Below are positions 9,745-20,701 of a DNA stretch of 64,000 bases, piece by piece (within the stretch, counting starts at the first letter, position 1; each line of letters begins with the position of its first letter). The notes under the pieces are model-generated. The model made no database searches. It had not been told where the DNA came from and saw nothing but the letters and a program-made list of their open reading frames with translations. A program made the position numbers and the translations under genes. This DNA comes from Zoroaster sp. YZ-2022. Its lineage: Eukaryota; Echinodermata; Asteroidea; Forcipulatida; Zoroasteridae. Where the stretch lies: positions 12,311,777 through 12,375,776 of the forward strand of contig CM055828.1 in NCBI GenBank assembly GCA_029582265.1. The letters run 5' to 3'.

Positions 9745-10745
9745 ATGGATAAGCGTACAAGATCAAAACTCGAAAACGCTTATTACAGTCCGAAAGGATA
9801 TTGGAAAGGTCAAGGAGCAATAAAGAAATTAGCCAAAGAATCAAAAATTTCTGAAAGTACAACTCGAGAGTGGTTGAGAAAGCAAGCGTTATGACAAATT
9901 TATCTCCCATACCCTAAATACATCCCCAGGCCGACTAGCGCAAACTCTCTCCATGAAAGACCGAACGAGGTTCATCAGGCTGATTTGTTGTTTCTTCCTC
10001 ATGATACAATCGGTAAAAAGTTTACAAGTACGCATTAACAATCTCCGACGAAACCAGCAGATATAAAGAAACCGAACCGTTGATTGACAAGACTGCCGCG
10101 CAAGTCTGGAACGCGTTTGAAAAAAATTACAAGAGAAGTTTGCTAACTTGGCCAACAATTCTCAAAGTTGATCCAGGAAAAGAATTTATGGCGAGCGTAA
10201 ATAGCCTAATGAGTAAAAAAGGCGTAAAGATACAGAGAAGCGAGGTCGGAAATCATAGAGCGCAGGGTATAGTGGAACGATTAAATTGATTGTTTTCTCA
10301 TCAATACGCGCAAGAAATGGTAAATAAAGATGCAAGATGTAGAGAATGGGTAAATAGGCTACCACGGGTCATCGAGGCTCTAAATAACGAAGAAACTAGA
10401 CTCATTGGATTAAAACTGAGAGATGCCATCAAACAAAAATTGGTTGAGCAGCGACCAGCTTCTTTGGCTCACCGGCCAATTGGGAAAAATGAAAACAAAT
10501 CCTAGAAACGAACTAGTTAGATATATATACGCACCAGGCGAAGGTGAACACGATACGCGCCGAAGAGCTACGGACCCAATATGGTCCATTAATTTAAAAC
10601 ATACGCCATTAAAAATTATACAGTAGCAGAAAATCAACCCATATTGTATTATTTAGAATCAGGTTCTACTCGTAGCTTTGTAAGATAATTATTGCAGATT
10701 ATTCCCCAAAACACAGAAATGCCTCCCAAAAAATTAAAACTTTAT
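9745..10745 (+). pseudogene. Retroviral-type (rve, DDE) integrase, multiply disrupted
   Basis: Would catalyse insertion of the element's DNA into the host. N-terminal piece 9745-9891 (basic, helix-turn-helix-like, ending in EWLRKQ), in-frame TGA at 9892-9894, then the same frame to about 10038 with HQADLLFLPHD, which holds the first catalytic Asp. A second frame (about 10039-10505, in-frame TGA at 10287) carries the second Asp in LKVDPGKEFM and the catalytic Glu in QGIVERLN, followed by the helical end of the core (WVNRLPRVIEALNNEETRL). A third frame (about 10500-10745) resembles the C-terminal beta domain (TDPIWS). At least two stops and two frame changes make it non-functional. The gene converges on the polymerase gene. 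Confidence 0.8.
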
Positions 10746-10787
10746 TCCATCTTATGCTATAAATCTTGCGAGTTGTAAACTAGGTCA

Positions 10788-10809
10788 CATCATCGTTATA
10801 ACGATGATG
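10788..10809. repeat. Perfect 22-bp palindrome between convergent genes
   Basis: CATCATCGTTA followed directly by its own reverse complement, in the 350-bp gap between the ends of the integrase (+) and polymerase (-) genes. It could form a hairpin in either transcript, so a 3'-end or terminator role is possible. Nothing else notable is seen between 10810 and 11093. Confidence 0.55.
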
Positions 10810-11093
10810 TCATCGTAACTATTTTTAGAACCGTTCGTACTAGGAACGATTTTCGTCGATATACAGCGGTGTATTGGATTTGCTTCGTCATTAGAGGTCA
10901 TCGAACTATAACCCTTGACCGCTCATGCTGAAGCGGATTTCGTCAATAGAAAATAGTGCATCGACCTATTTGAACACTTCATCCGATTAATAATATTTTT
11001 AGATATATTTTTTTATGCATTACTGAGATTTTTGTTGCTATGGTTTCAATAAACAGCTCGTTACACATTATCTAGAGCTGTTTTTATTTGTTT

Positions 11094-14000
11094 TTATTTA
11101 AAGTTTGTTTTATAATGGCCGTAAGCGAGAGTATGAATTCCTTCTGGTAGTATATATCTCTTTGTATCCAGCGACGATAAGGATATTTTATTGACGCGTG
11201 TCGTGTAAATGTTATGATTCTCATTTCTAATAAAAGACGTCGTGTGTGAGAGAGTCTTATTTTGAGATTCCTCATTCGATAAAAGTATCGAGTACATTTT
11301 TGGTCTGAGGCCTACAAATTCAGAGATTAAAATTCCAGATGTTAATCTTTTTATTAACGTCAGAATAGAGGAAATGATCTTTAGAATACTTACTAAAATC
11401 GTAGAGATGCTCGTTTTCTTTCATGTCCTCGTAAATATTTTCCGTTTGAATATTGAGTAATAAGCTGTCCGTATCCGAGTAAAGTAGATTGCACTTGTTG
11501 GCGTACTTGCTTTTTAAATGATTGTAATAAAAATTATACATGAAATGTTTAGATAAATCTAGTATGCTCATTCCGACGTACACCGGGCGGTTGAGTCTGA
11601 GTTTGAGTTTGTGCATATGAATAGCTGCCGGAATTATTCATAAGCTTGTACAAATCATTTTCAAAATCTGACTCGGCATTTTTTCTCAAACTAGTATTTA
11701 AATTTATATACGACCTCATCCATGGCTCTTGGTTAAATTTTAAAACGCGATGAATTGTAAATTGCGATAATGAAGGAGCAAAACTGTCTTTCAATAGCTC
11801 AAGCTGATAAAGAGACATCCATTTTTGGGGAATCTCCAACGACTCTGGCGCGAGTGGAAATGCGTTGTGAAGATTGTGTAATTCTTTAGGATATTCAAGA
11901 TCAACTTCTAAAATGTACCCCTTGTTCGATTCTGGCGAGATTGATTCAAACCTCGTTGAAAGTATTTTATCTTCAGTTAATCATTCAAATTTTCCCGTTG
12001 GAAGGTATTGACTCATTGCCCAGCCGTAAAGGTTATTCGCGTCGAGGTATTGTATGTAATTCGTAGGTTTTGATGGGTCGTAATTTGAGAGGTAGGGATT
12101 GTTTGCTTTGGCATATCTCTCGCTCACCCTTTTCTATAAATAAATGCATGTCGTAATCCGTCAACAACTCTAAACGTACGCTCGAATGTTTCAACAGAGC
12201 GTCCCAACTCAAGCCAGGACCGGTGTAATAATGAGCGGGATCTAACCCGTACTGTTTCATACAAGTTTTACGAAAATTTTCGTATACGCACATAGAGGTA
12301 TCCGTATACGCACATAGAGGTCGTGATAATCCCCTAGATTTTTACATTCAAACTTTTCCAAACGTTCTTAGCGTGCAGATATTGCTCATCCGTAATGCCT
12401 TCGCCGTTCAAGCTACTACTATAAAAAGCGTCTTTTAAAGGAAGACTCGTTTCTTCAAAACGTTCAAAATCATCCATGTACTCGTAGGGATAAATACCTT
12501 TTTTTAAAAGCAGTTTCATCTTGTTTAAATTTGGTTCGTACTCTTTAGTAATTAGTAAAGAATCGGGCTCGTTTGATTTAACGAGTTTATCGAGTGAAGC
12601 CAATAAAAATTGAGCGCTGTTGGTAAATCTCAGTTGTCCGATTGAAAAAGAAATATACTTTTCCATGTTGTTTGGGATACACTTTAGATTTCCTTTGGTT
12701 TGACTCGTAGCTTGCATGATGAGATGAGAGTCGTATCCTCTCAAATTATGGAATACCACCGGGATAGTCGTTTTGTTTGGTTCTATGCTCAGTTTTAAAT
12801 TACAGTAATTATGCGCCGCTCCTCGATATTTTCCAGTCATGTGACAATGATCGCGTACTTTTTTATACTTATCACGTAACTGGCAAATCTTTTTTTCCAT
12901 ATCGTCTTTTGTCATAAATCTTTTTTCGCAAATCCAACACTTGCTGGATTTTTCATACTTGTCACGTAACTGGGAAATATTTTTTTCCATATCGTCTTTT
13001 GTCATAAATATTTTTTCGAAAATCCAACACTTGCTGGATTTTTCATGATTTTCCTTATCGTCTTTCGTCATAATCATTTTTTAATTTTTTTTTTTAAATA
13101 TGTCGTTGATGTTTTCTACTTCTTTTATTACATAGTTTAAAAAGTGTTTGGAGGCATCTTGCCCTCTGTACACCTTGGGTGGTTGAGTTTGACCGTCGCA
13201 TCTAACGACTATAATTATACGCATACCCACAAACTACGTGTTCTTGCAATTTTTTAGTATTGGTTTTACTCGCATCATCTATATTTTTAATTAACGCTTA
13301 ATGCGTATATGACGAAAGGAACTTTCATCTTTTTACAATAATTGTAAAAACACATATTATATTTACCCTCACTCGGCATCACGATTTTACCCGCTCTGCC
13401 GTCAATTCCCTGGCACTCAAAAATGTATTGTTGGAGCAAGGCTTCAGTTGTGTAACCGTGTAAACACCTCACGCAAAAGTGTTTACGTTCTTTATGCTTC
13501 GTTTGATCAAAAAGTAAACGGTTAAAATCCTTGATCCAAACGTAGTGCGATTTAGCTTCCTTTTCCTTTTTTATTTTTAAATTTATACGACGAGCCCCCA
13601 ACTCGGGATGCCCTCTAATTGAAAAAACTAAATCCTTGATCAACTCGTAGTACGTTTTAGCTTTTTTGTAGATTAATAATAAATTAATACGACGCATATT
13701 TGCGGGTTGATCGCTAAGTCGGTAAACTATGATTGATTTTTCGTAACCAAAAACGTTTATGGCCATCCTGTTTTGTTTCTCTACTTTTTTGACTTGATCG
13801 ATTGGAGTTGGAGTATCGATTTTGTCAAAATGTAAACCGTCTTCGGACGGATAACTAGACATTCTATCCGAATGATGACTCGCGGGAAAAAGAGCAGAAC
13901 GCAGCGCCCACCTCAGACAATCATCATCCATGTTTTTAACGTTGATGCATGCTTTTTTGTTACTTATATATTTCGGTAGCTCTATATAAGAACCACCTCT

Positions 14001-14696
14001 CAAAGGTTGATATCTCGCGATGACAATATTCATAGCTACAACACGATCTATTATCCTTGCAGAACCGTTGTGCGTCCACTTTTCTACAGCTTCATTAATT
14101 ACCTCAAAGACTGTGATTAATTTATTATTAATCTCGCTCGGATCGAGTAAAGTATACATTTTATGATTAAAATTACTTTTTTTTTTATCGGTCGTACCAT
14201 CTGGTTTCTCTTTATAAAAAAGAATACGCAATGTTATCATAAACTTTATCCCTCCAAATTTTCGCAAGTCGGAGGTTAACTCGTCGGTAATCTTTGACAT
14301 AACTGCGTTGAAAAAGACGCTTGGATCTTTTTCCTTGCTATGACCGAACGGTATAGTCATATTTCGTTGTCGCAAATACCTGCCACCATCAATCAAAGGA
14401 CAACTCCCACCACCCATTGATGACGGCGATATAGTCTCTTTTAAATGTGTCCTCTTTTACCGCTGAAATGTTCGGGTAGTAAAATATTTTTTTCTTCTAC
14501 TAGCTCTTTAAATTGAGCCAATTTAAATTTATGCAATGACGGTGGTTTCTGTTGTTTTTATATCTTTTTACCGCTTTATAATAAGCCTCCTTTTTTTCTT
14601 TTTTACTCGATCCACTCTCCAGCTCCACCGATAGTCCATGCTCGCTTGAAAAATTATCAATTCGCTAAATGCCCACCTCGATAAATATTTATCCAT
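11094..14696 (-). pseudogene. Family B DNA polymerase (protein-primed type), multiply frameshifted
   Basis: Replicates the element. Starts at ATG 14696 within the shared motif; the N-terminal region (to about 14430) is in broken frames. Piece 14417-13287 (376 codons) has the N-terminal region with SYIELPKYISNKKACINVKN and a zinc-like HFCVRCLHGY, ending just before the expected first exonuclease motif. Piece 13077-12334 has VRDHCHMTGKYRG (zinc/HNH-like), NLRGYDSH (exonuclease II) and the Tyr-rich exonuclease III region. Piece 12293-12033 has GPGLSWDALLKH. Sequence near 12060-12000, in another frame, holds polymerase motif A (YLDANNLYGWAM). 11839-11549 and 11616-11320 contain the palm and motif C (YSDTDSL). 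11297-11094 is the C-terminus (LDTKRYILPEGIHTLAYGHY). At least six frame breaks; not functional. Confidence 0.85.
12868..13047 (-). repeat. 90-bp tandem duplication inside the polymerase gene
   Basis: Two units (about 12868-12957 and 12958-13047) differ at a few bases, and a partial third unit with a 24-bp deletion extends to about 13080. Each encodes 30 residues with MTKDDMEK and KSSKCWI(C/F)EK, so the CxxC half of a zinc site is repeated; in one copy the second Cys is Phe. Confidence 0.85.
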
Positions 14697-14705
14697 CGTC
14701 TTTAT
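14690..14705 (-). promoter_or_regulatory. Shared start-codon motif, copy 3 (polymerase start)
   Basis: On the minus strand reads ATAAAGACGATGGATA with ATG at 14696-14694. It matches copy 1 over 16 bases and copy 2 over 18 bases when extended upstream. Confidence 0.5.
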
Positions 14706-14839
14706 AATCCTACTAGATATTATAAAATAATTTTTTCACTTTAAAAAAAAAAAATAGTGTTTTTTTTCTTTCTTTTTTTTCTTCTTTTTTCCGCACATCA
14801 CTCACCTCTGCCCAAATACACGATTTGTTACTAACGTGT

Positions 14840-15586
14840 GTTTCTTCTAGTTGTTTTCAATTTCAGGGCAAGTTCTACGAGCAGACAGCTGGGACCTCCA
14901 TTGAATCTCCTCTATCCCCAGTCCTTGCTGACATTTTCACAGAAGAGTTTGAAACCTCTTCCCTCCACACCGCCGACCTCCAACCTAACCTGTGGCTCCG
15001 CTATGTGGATGAAACCTTTACATCGGGGAAACAGGACAGAATCTCCCTACGAGACTGAAAGAACACTGAGCACATGGCCGCAGAGGAGATTTTGAGAAGC
15101 CAGCCATCGTCAAGCACTCCCACATCAAGGACCACCAAATCGACTGGCAGGCAGCTCAACTAATCACACCCATCGACACATGGCACCCCAGATACATCAG
15201 AGAGGCCATCGAGATCGTTAAACACGATACTGTTCTACAGGACATCGATTTCTACATCAGCGATATTTGGCGACCACTACTACGGACCGAAGGATCTTCT
15301 ATCCAAAGTCCACAACCCACCCCAGACTGAGGGATCTCCTACATGTATATCCTAAGTCAACCACCCTCCTTCCCCCTGTGCTTGTTAACAACTGATTCAG
15401 TTCAGTGAGCACACACTTCTCTCCCCCACCCACTAGGATCCCAGTCCCAACAGTTCCCGCCTGCACGCTTCATCACACTAATCCTTCATAGCGTGATCCT
15501 CCAGCAGACTACTTAAGCAGCAGCATTTCCCAGAGTCTGGCATTCTCCTGAGGACGATCAGAGCATAATGATCGAAATGTCGAGTT
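14840..15586 (+). mobile_element. Penelope-like retroelement fragment (internally deleted)
   Basis: 14850-15058 encodes the reverse-transcriptase palm: FQFQGKFYEQT, then SPLSPVLADIF and LWLRYVDETF, where the usual second catalytic Asp of YVDD is Glu. The open frame is preceded by a pyrimidine tract and CAG, resembling a splice acceptor, and Penelope elements are known to keep introns. After a deletion, 15097-15330 encodes a region typical of the end of the GIY-YIG endonuclease module (KHSHIKDHQIDW, RYIREAIEIVKH). The 3' untranslated part ends in a hammerhead-like block (15541-15586). Inactive, 5'-truncated and internally shortened. Confidence 0.75.
15541..15586 (+). ncRNA. Hammerhead-like ribozyme motif of a Penelope-like element
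   Basis: CTGAGGA is followed by a 6-bp perfect stem (CGATCA / TGATCG around GAGCATAA), then GAAA and TGTCGAG. This has the order box I, stem II, GAAA, cleavage-site stem of a hammerhead, but U7 is G and there is an extra base before stem II. Penelope-like elements are known to carry such ribozymes. Confidence 0.4.
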
Positions 15587-15708
15587 GTAACCTCCAGTTT
15601 ATGTGTACCGACCGTACAGAATACCAAAACCACATTTTGTTACAATATTACATGTGTTTTTCTTCTGAAAATACAAAGTTCTTTAACACATTAGCAATTT
15701 AGACTTAC

Positions 15709-15830
15709 CTTTGTTCTGTCAGTTGTTGACGAGCATTTTTTATAAGATGTGCAATACGTTTAGATCGTGTCATGTCTTCTGCAAGTTTACCATCTGTTGA
15801 CTGTATATTTAGATTAACACACTGCAGACT
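15709..15830 (-). CDS. Ankyrin-repeat host gene, exon 7 of those seen
   Basis: 122 nt; acceptor TTTATTCAG before 15830, donor AG|GTAAGT after 15709. It starts in phase 0, as exon 6 ends, and finishes in phase 2. It completes the ankyrin repeat begun in exon 6 (VNLNIQSTDGKLAEDMT, RSKRIAHLIKNARQQL). No following exon was found between here and position 1, so the gene's 3' end is either beyond the window or in short exons I cannot detect across the virus-like element. Confidence 0.75.
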
Positions 15831-16148
15831 CTGAATAAAAAATGTTTTACATGAGAACCTCAAAAATAAATAAAATTCCATTATTCTTTAGCAGTATCAA
15901 TGGCAACTATTAAAATGGAAAAAAATTAAAATCTTGGAAGGAAAAGAACTAATGGAAGTGTTCTGGTAAAGTGTTATCATAACATATAAAATATGTTGAA
16001 CGGTCACTGTTGGTGATTTGCGCAATTAAGTTGTTTTTAGTATGCGACACCTCAGAACTGCACGAATCATTATTTTTTTACTTGGAGCAATTGTGCTATT
16101 ATTACAATCTTATCGTGTGTATTGTAACTACATGTATTTTATTATGAC
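15831..16148. other. Intron sequence, no feature
   Basis: AT-rich intronic sequence between the exon ending at 15830 and a SINE. Nothing recognisable. Confidence 0.6.
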
Positions 16149-16380
16149 GTGCCATGGTCGAGCGGTTTAGTGCATCGGATTTGTGTTCTGATGGCTGAGT
16201 CGTCAGAATGTGGGTTCGAATCCCAACCGCGACCATGGTGCTTGTGTCCTTGAGCAAGACACTTTACCATAATTGCTTCTCTCCACCCAGGGGTAAATGG
16301 GTACCTGTGAGGGCAGAGTTGGTTGTTGTGTTTGATTAGCCCTATATGCGCTGTAATGGCAGCAATTGAGCTGTATACTC
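16149..16380 (+). mobile_element. tRNA-derived SINE
   Basis: Starts with a tRNA-like head: A box TGGTCGAGCGG (16155-16165) and B box GGTTCGAATCC (16213-16223), about 47 bases apart, as in long-variable-arm (Leu/Ser-type) tRNAs. The body (CTTGAGCAAGACACTT, CTCCACCCAGGGGTAAATGG, CTGTAATGGCAGCAATTGAG) is shared with the copies at 20702-20977 and 46453-46732. It runs directly into a long (TTA)n tract as its 3' tail. Confidence 0.85.
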
Positions 16381-16381
16381 C

Positions 16382-16691
<310 letters not shown>

Positions 16692-17229
16692 CGTTTCGGT
16701 TTGCGGTAACACCATGTGTTTATCTCAACTAAGGTGAAGCTGAGGTACAGGTTCTGAAAAGAACCGTATCGTACAACTCGTATCTCAACCTTCGTTAAGT
16801 GAGAAAGGTTCAAGGGAGAACCAATTTCGGGCAACTCGTTTTTCTCTACTGTCGCTAAGTGAGAAATATGGTTCAGGGAGAACCATGGGGACTTCACGGG
16901 TTAATATGGTTCAGGGAGAACCATGGGGACTTCACGGGTTATTCTCAACGTTTCGATTAGCCTGCTCTAATATTCTTCAGGAGAATGAAGAGGTTTGCCG
17001 ATGCAACTCCTTAAGTAGTATTTGCTGGGATTATGTGTTTCTGAAATTATTTGTCTGCTAAACATGTTTTTATATGTATCAATCAGCCCCATAAAATATG
17101 AGATTTTGACGGAATCATTTATGCTCGGGGAAACACAGGTTTACTTCCTGTTATAGTTTAAATGGCTTTGTTTTACAATGTACACTCCCCTGTATAAGTA
17201 TGTAAATGTTCTATTAGAACACTCTGGTG
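16692..17229. other. Intron sequence with a 38-bp tandem duplication
   Basis: No gene. 16866-16903 and 16904-16941 are identical 38-bp units, each with a small hairpin (ATGGTTC / GAACCAT). Confidence 0.7.
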
Positions 17230-18018
17230 TACGGAGCCCCTAAGGGGACAGGTAAAAAAAAAATCGGGAAGGTAAAAAAAAAAGGGGGAAATGTATTTCG
17301 TTCCCTCGAAATAACATTTCGTTCCCTCGAATTCATTTCGTTCCCTCGAAATAATATTTCGTTCCCTCGAAATAATATTTCGTTACCTCGAAATAATTGA
17401 GCTGTACGGAATCCTTGATATGCCATTTAATTTATTGGGATATGACAATTATTTCCGAGGTCGCCGTAGCACTGAGAGCCCCTTAAGGGACAGATGGAAA
17501 CAAATAATTATTTTATTTATTTGTTTCCATCTGTCCCTTAAGGGGCTCCCAGTGCTACGGCGATCTCGGAAATAATTGTCATATCCCAATAAATTAAATG
17601 GCATATCAAGGATTCCGTACAGCTCAATTATTTTGAGGTAACGAAATATTATTTCGAGGGAACGAAATGATTTCGAGGGAACGAAATGATTTCGAGGAAA
17701 CGAAATGATTTCGAGGGAACGAAATGATTTCGTGGGAACGAAATAATTTATTCGTTTCCTCGAAATAATTTATTTCATTCCCACGAAATGTTATTTCATT
17801 CCCACGAAATGTTATTGCATTCCCACGAAATGATTTCGAGGGAACGAAATAATATTTCGAGTGAACGAAATAATATTTCGAGGGAACGAAATGAATTCGA
17901 GGGAACGAAATGTTATTTCGAGGGAACGAAATATTAATTCGAGGGAACGAAATACATTTCCCCCTTTTTTTATTTACCTTCCCGATTTTTTTTTACCTGT
18001 CCCCTTAGGGGCTCCGTA
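17230..18018. mobile_element. Foldback (long inverted repeat) DNA element, 6-bp target duplication
   Basis: 789 bp, nearly palindromic about 17510. Ends TACGGAGCCCCTAAGGGGAC and its complement; flanked by CTGGTG at 17224-17229 and 18019-18024. Arms contain many units of ATTTCGTTCCCTCGAA in both orientations; the centre is a second, nearly exact inverted repeat with GAGCCCCTTAAGGGACAG. No coding capacity. End sequence and duplication length match the element at 31829-32397. Confidence 0.85.
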
Positions 18019-18024
18019 CTGGTG

Positions 18025-19320
18025 CCATTGAAACACATGCAAACTCAACTTTTCTTCAGAAGTTGGGATCCTGTGAAGGATCCAAGCATTAATTATTCAT
18101 GATTTGGTCCAATCATAGCCAAGAATTTTAACCAATCAGGTGCAGGTGGAGGACTTATTACTCATAGCTTTTTGACTAATCAGGGCATAGCTTTGCGATC
18201 CAGTGTTGGTTTTGGAGGGAAAATGCACAGGTATGCTTCATTCTGTCACAGCTTTTTGTGCAAGCTGGATAATTTTACCCACCACCACCCCAGCTCCTGC
18301 CTTCTCTTGCAGGTTCTTAACAGTGGCGTCTTTAACAGGATTCAAAGACAGCCAACTCCTAATACACACATGGTTTTACATGTATCATTAGTGTTATGGT
18401 TATTGTTAATGATATTGTTACTGATATTGATAGTGTTTTGTAATACACTGTGATTTTAACTTTGTAAGGGGTCAGCCACTCCCTCTTATGTACCTCAGGG
18501 GGTGGGATGTGCTGTATCTTCCATAGCACAAACATGGCTGTCCCCCACAGATTTTGACCATATAATTTGGTTCTGGTCTGATTAGCCCTGGGCCTGGGTG
18601 CCCATTCATTAATGGTTGGCCTGGGTGCCAAATGGTAGTTACGTACATGTACGTTGGACCTGGGTGTCCATTGTATCTGTTGTTTCTTTGGGCCTGTTAG
18701 CCCAATGTTTATGATGCCAGCTTGCCCAAACCAATTCGGTATCTGGCGAATAAGTTTCTAATAAAATGTATTACTTTAAGCTGTGGCGAAACTTCACAAA
18801 GTTGTGTCTTGAGATTCATCCATTAATAATGAGTCCGGGTATAAGGTCATAATAATGGTGGGATTAGGATTGGGTTCTACATGTTCAACTGTCACGTATG
18901 AATAGATGTTACATCTGTCTCCTAATAGGAGTGCGCCCTCAATCGGTGGTATTTTTTATTTTGTTATTAATATTTTCCCCATTAATGTACTGTAATGGCT
19001 AATTGCCTCTGCACTATGCCAGCACTTGTCTCAATCTAGGTATGTACTGCACTGGCTTGTTTCGGCATAAACACACAAACAAATATCAACTTGGAATATG
19101 TGCAAAATGCGCAAGGTCCCTGGATGAGGCACGTGCACACACCAAACTCTGCAACAGTCAGTGCATTCAACTATGAACTTTGGTGAACTCAATCCATACA
19201 CGTTACATTAACCAATCAGTACCATTTAGGGATTAAGCTTGCATTTTTGTTTATAGTATAATTTAACAATGCCTCATTTCATTATTTTGTAAACAACTTG
19301 TTTGAAAGTGATGTATTATA
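18025..19320. other. Intron sequence, no gene seen
   Basis: Several open frames of 60-90 codons lack any domain or coding look. Contains short CCTGGGTG-type repeats at about 18590-18670. Confidence 0.5.
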
Positions 19321-19519
19321 TACTCTCCAACAAAAGAATCTGTGTATCACTAAAATGTTTGTAAGTTTGCATCTATGATTTAAACATTGACCAAATGAAG
19401 TTTTTATGGAAGTCCAATACTGAATTCACATGATGGGATAAAAAGGAGTAAATGAATATGCACGATAATGTCCTGCGGGTGGGGCCGAAATCACGGATTC
19501 AAATTTGAGAGTCACAATG

Positions 19520-20520
19520 TCAGTATTGAGTGTGTCCCCCTTCAGCATTAATGACGACTGTGCATCTCCTCCTCATTGAAGTAACGACATTGGCGTGAAA
19601 GTTTTGTGGGATATCGTTCCATATGTTGACAAGGTCTCTAGCCAATTCCTGCAGGTTTGACGGTTGCTGAGGCAGTCGACGTAGGTGCCGTTCCATCTCA
19701 TCCCAAACATGCTCGATGGGATTCAAATCCGGTGAGTTTGCAGGCCAACGCAGTAACTCGATGTCATTTTTGTTCATAAACTGTCGAACAACACGTGCGG
19801 TATGTGGACGAGCATTATCCTGCTGAAACGTAAGGCCTGGACCGTGTTGACGCAGGAACGGTACCACAACTGGCTCCATGATCTCATCACAATATATCTC
19901 CCCCGTAAGATTGCCTTCCACATTGATCACATTGGTGGGATGCTGTGCCGTAATGCCACCCCAAATCATGACAGATCCACCGCCATAATGACGTAGCATT
20001 GCGCATAACGTTCACCCCTGCGTCGATAAACGCGTATACATACGGCCGTCACTGCGTGATAACTGGAACCGTGATTCATCGGTAAACATAACGTTTCTCC
20101 ACCAGCGTTATGGATGTCGTACGTTTTGTCCTGCACCACCCCAGACGTGCTTGGCGGTGACGTACCGGTACCGTCAAAATGGTACGTATAGCAGATCTAC
20201 ATGGGCGTAGCCCTATTTCACGTAATCGCCTACGAACCGTTATGGGGTGAATTCGCCTGTTGTTAGGGATCCTCTGTGCAGTATCAGCAGCAGTTTGACG
20301 GCGGTTCCTCAGGTGCGTCACTTGTATCCAGCGGTCTTGACGTTGTGTTGTGACGCGCGGGCGACCAGTCCATGGGCGGTCAGCAGCATCATTTCTTTCT
20401 CGATATCGTCTCACTAGAGCCAAAATGGTGTTACGATGGCAGGTGAAGCGTTCTGCAACGTCATGCTGCTCACGCCAGCTTCCAACATTTCAAGGGCCTG
20501 ATGACGCTCATGAAGTGACA
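19520..20520 (-). pseudogene. Tc1-type DD34E transposase, frameshifted
   Basis: Cuts and pastes the surrounding element. The N-terminal helix-turn-helix part is in two frames (about 20520-20465, and 20423-20076 with RPWTGRPRVTTQRQDRWI and RRIHPITVRRRLREIGL). The segment with the first catalytic Asp (MFTDESRF, near 20070) continues in that frame region, then a frameshift near 20010 leads to the main C-terminal frame 19999-19520 with GGGSVMIWGGI, the second Asp in FQQDNARPHTA and the Glu in SPDLNPIEHVW. There are 34 residues between that Asp and Glu, the Tc1 spacing. At least two frameshifts make it inactive. Confidence 0.85.
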
Positions 20521-20701
20521 AACGCGGAATGGGTTGTGCTTTCTGTGCTCAATGAAGGCAAGTTTTCGTTTGACTTTTTGTTGGTTGGCCTTACACACAA
20601 CTTTAAAGAAAACTTAAACGTAACCGAATTCCGATTACGCAATAGCCTGCAGCATGCCATTTTGTGAAATTTACACATGCCTACTTCCCACCCCTGCATT
20701 A

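Larger units (their letters stand above)
1125..14705. mobile_element. Decayed Polinton/adintovirus-like element (PolB + integrase), internally interrupted
   Basis: Compact virus-like gene cluster ending outward in two genes that both read inward: a SAP/zinc gene at the left (+) and a family B DNA polymerase at the right (-). The retroviral-type integrase lies centrally, with six or more small genes of unknown or membrane character between. PolB plus integrase is diagnostic of Polintons/Mavericks and adintoviruses. Nearly every gene carries frameshifts or stops, so this is an old inactive copy. About 2.9 kb of unrelated DNA (about 5479-8400) splits it. I compared the outer sequences and found no long terminal inverted repeat and no 6-bp target duplication, so the true ends are uncertain by some hundred bases. 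The packaging ATPase, protease and canonical capsid genes were not recognised. Confidence 0.8.

Noticed and set aside
1125..14705. The shared 16-base sequence at both ends as a terminal inverted repeat of the element
   Set aside because: Similarity stops at the motif on the outer side, and a third copy lies inside the element at 9079, so it is better explained as a start-site motif.
16149..16235. Candidate tRNA gene with A and B boxes
   Set aside because: The head is followed by a conserved SINE body and shared with two other copies; pairing and anticodon arm are not those of a functional tRNA.
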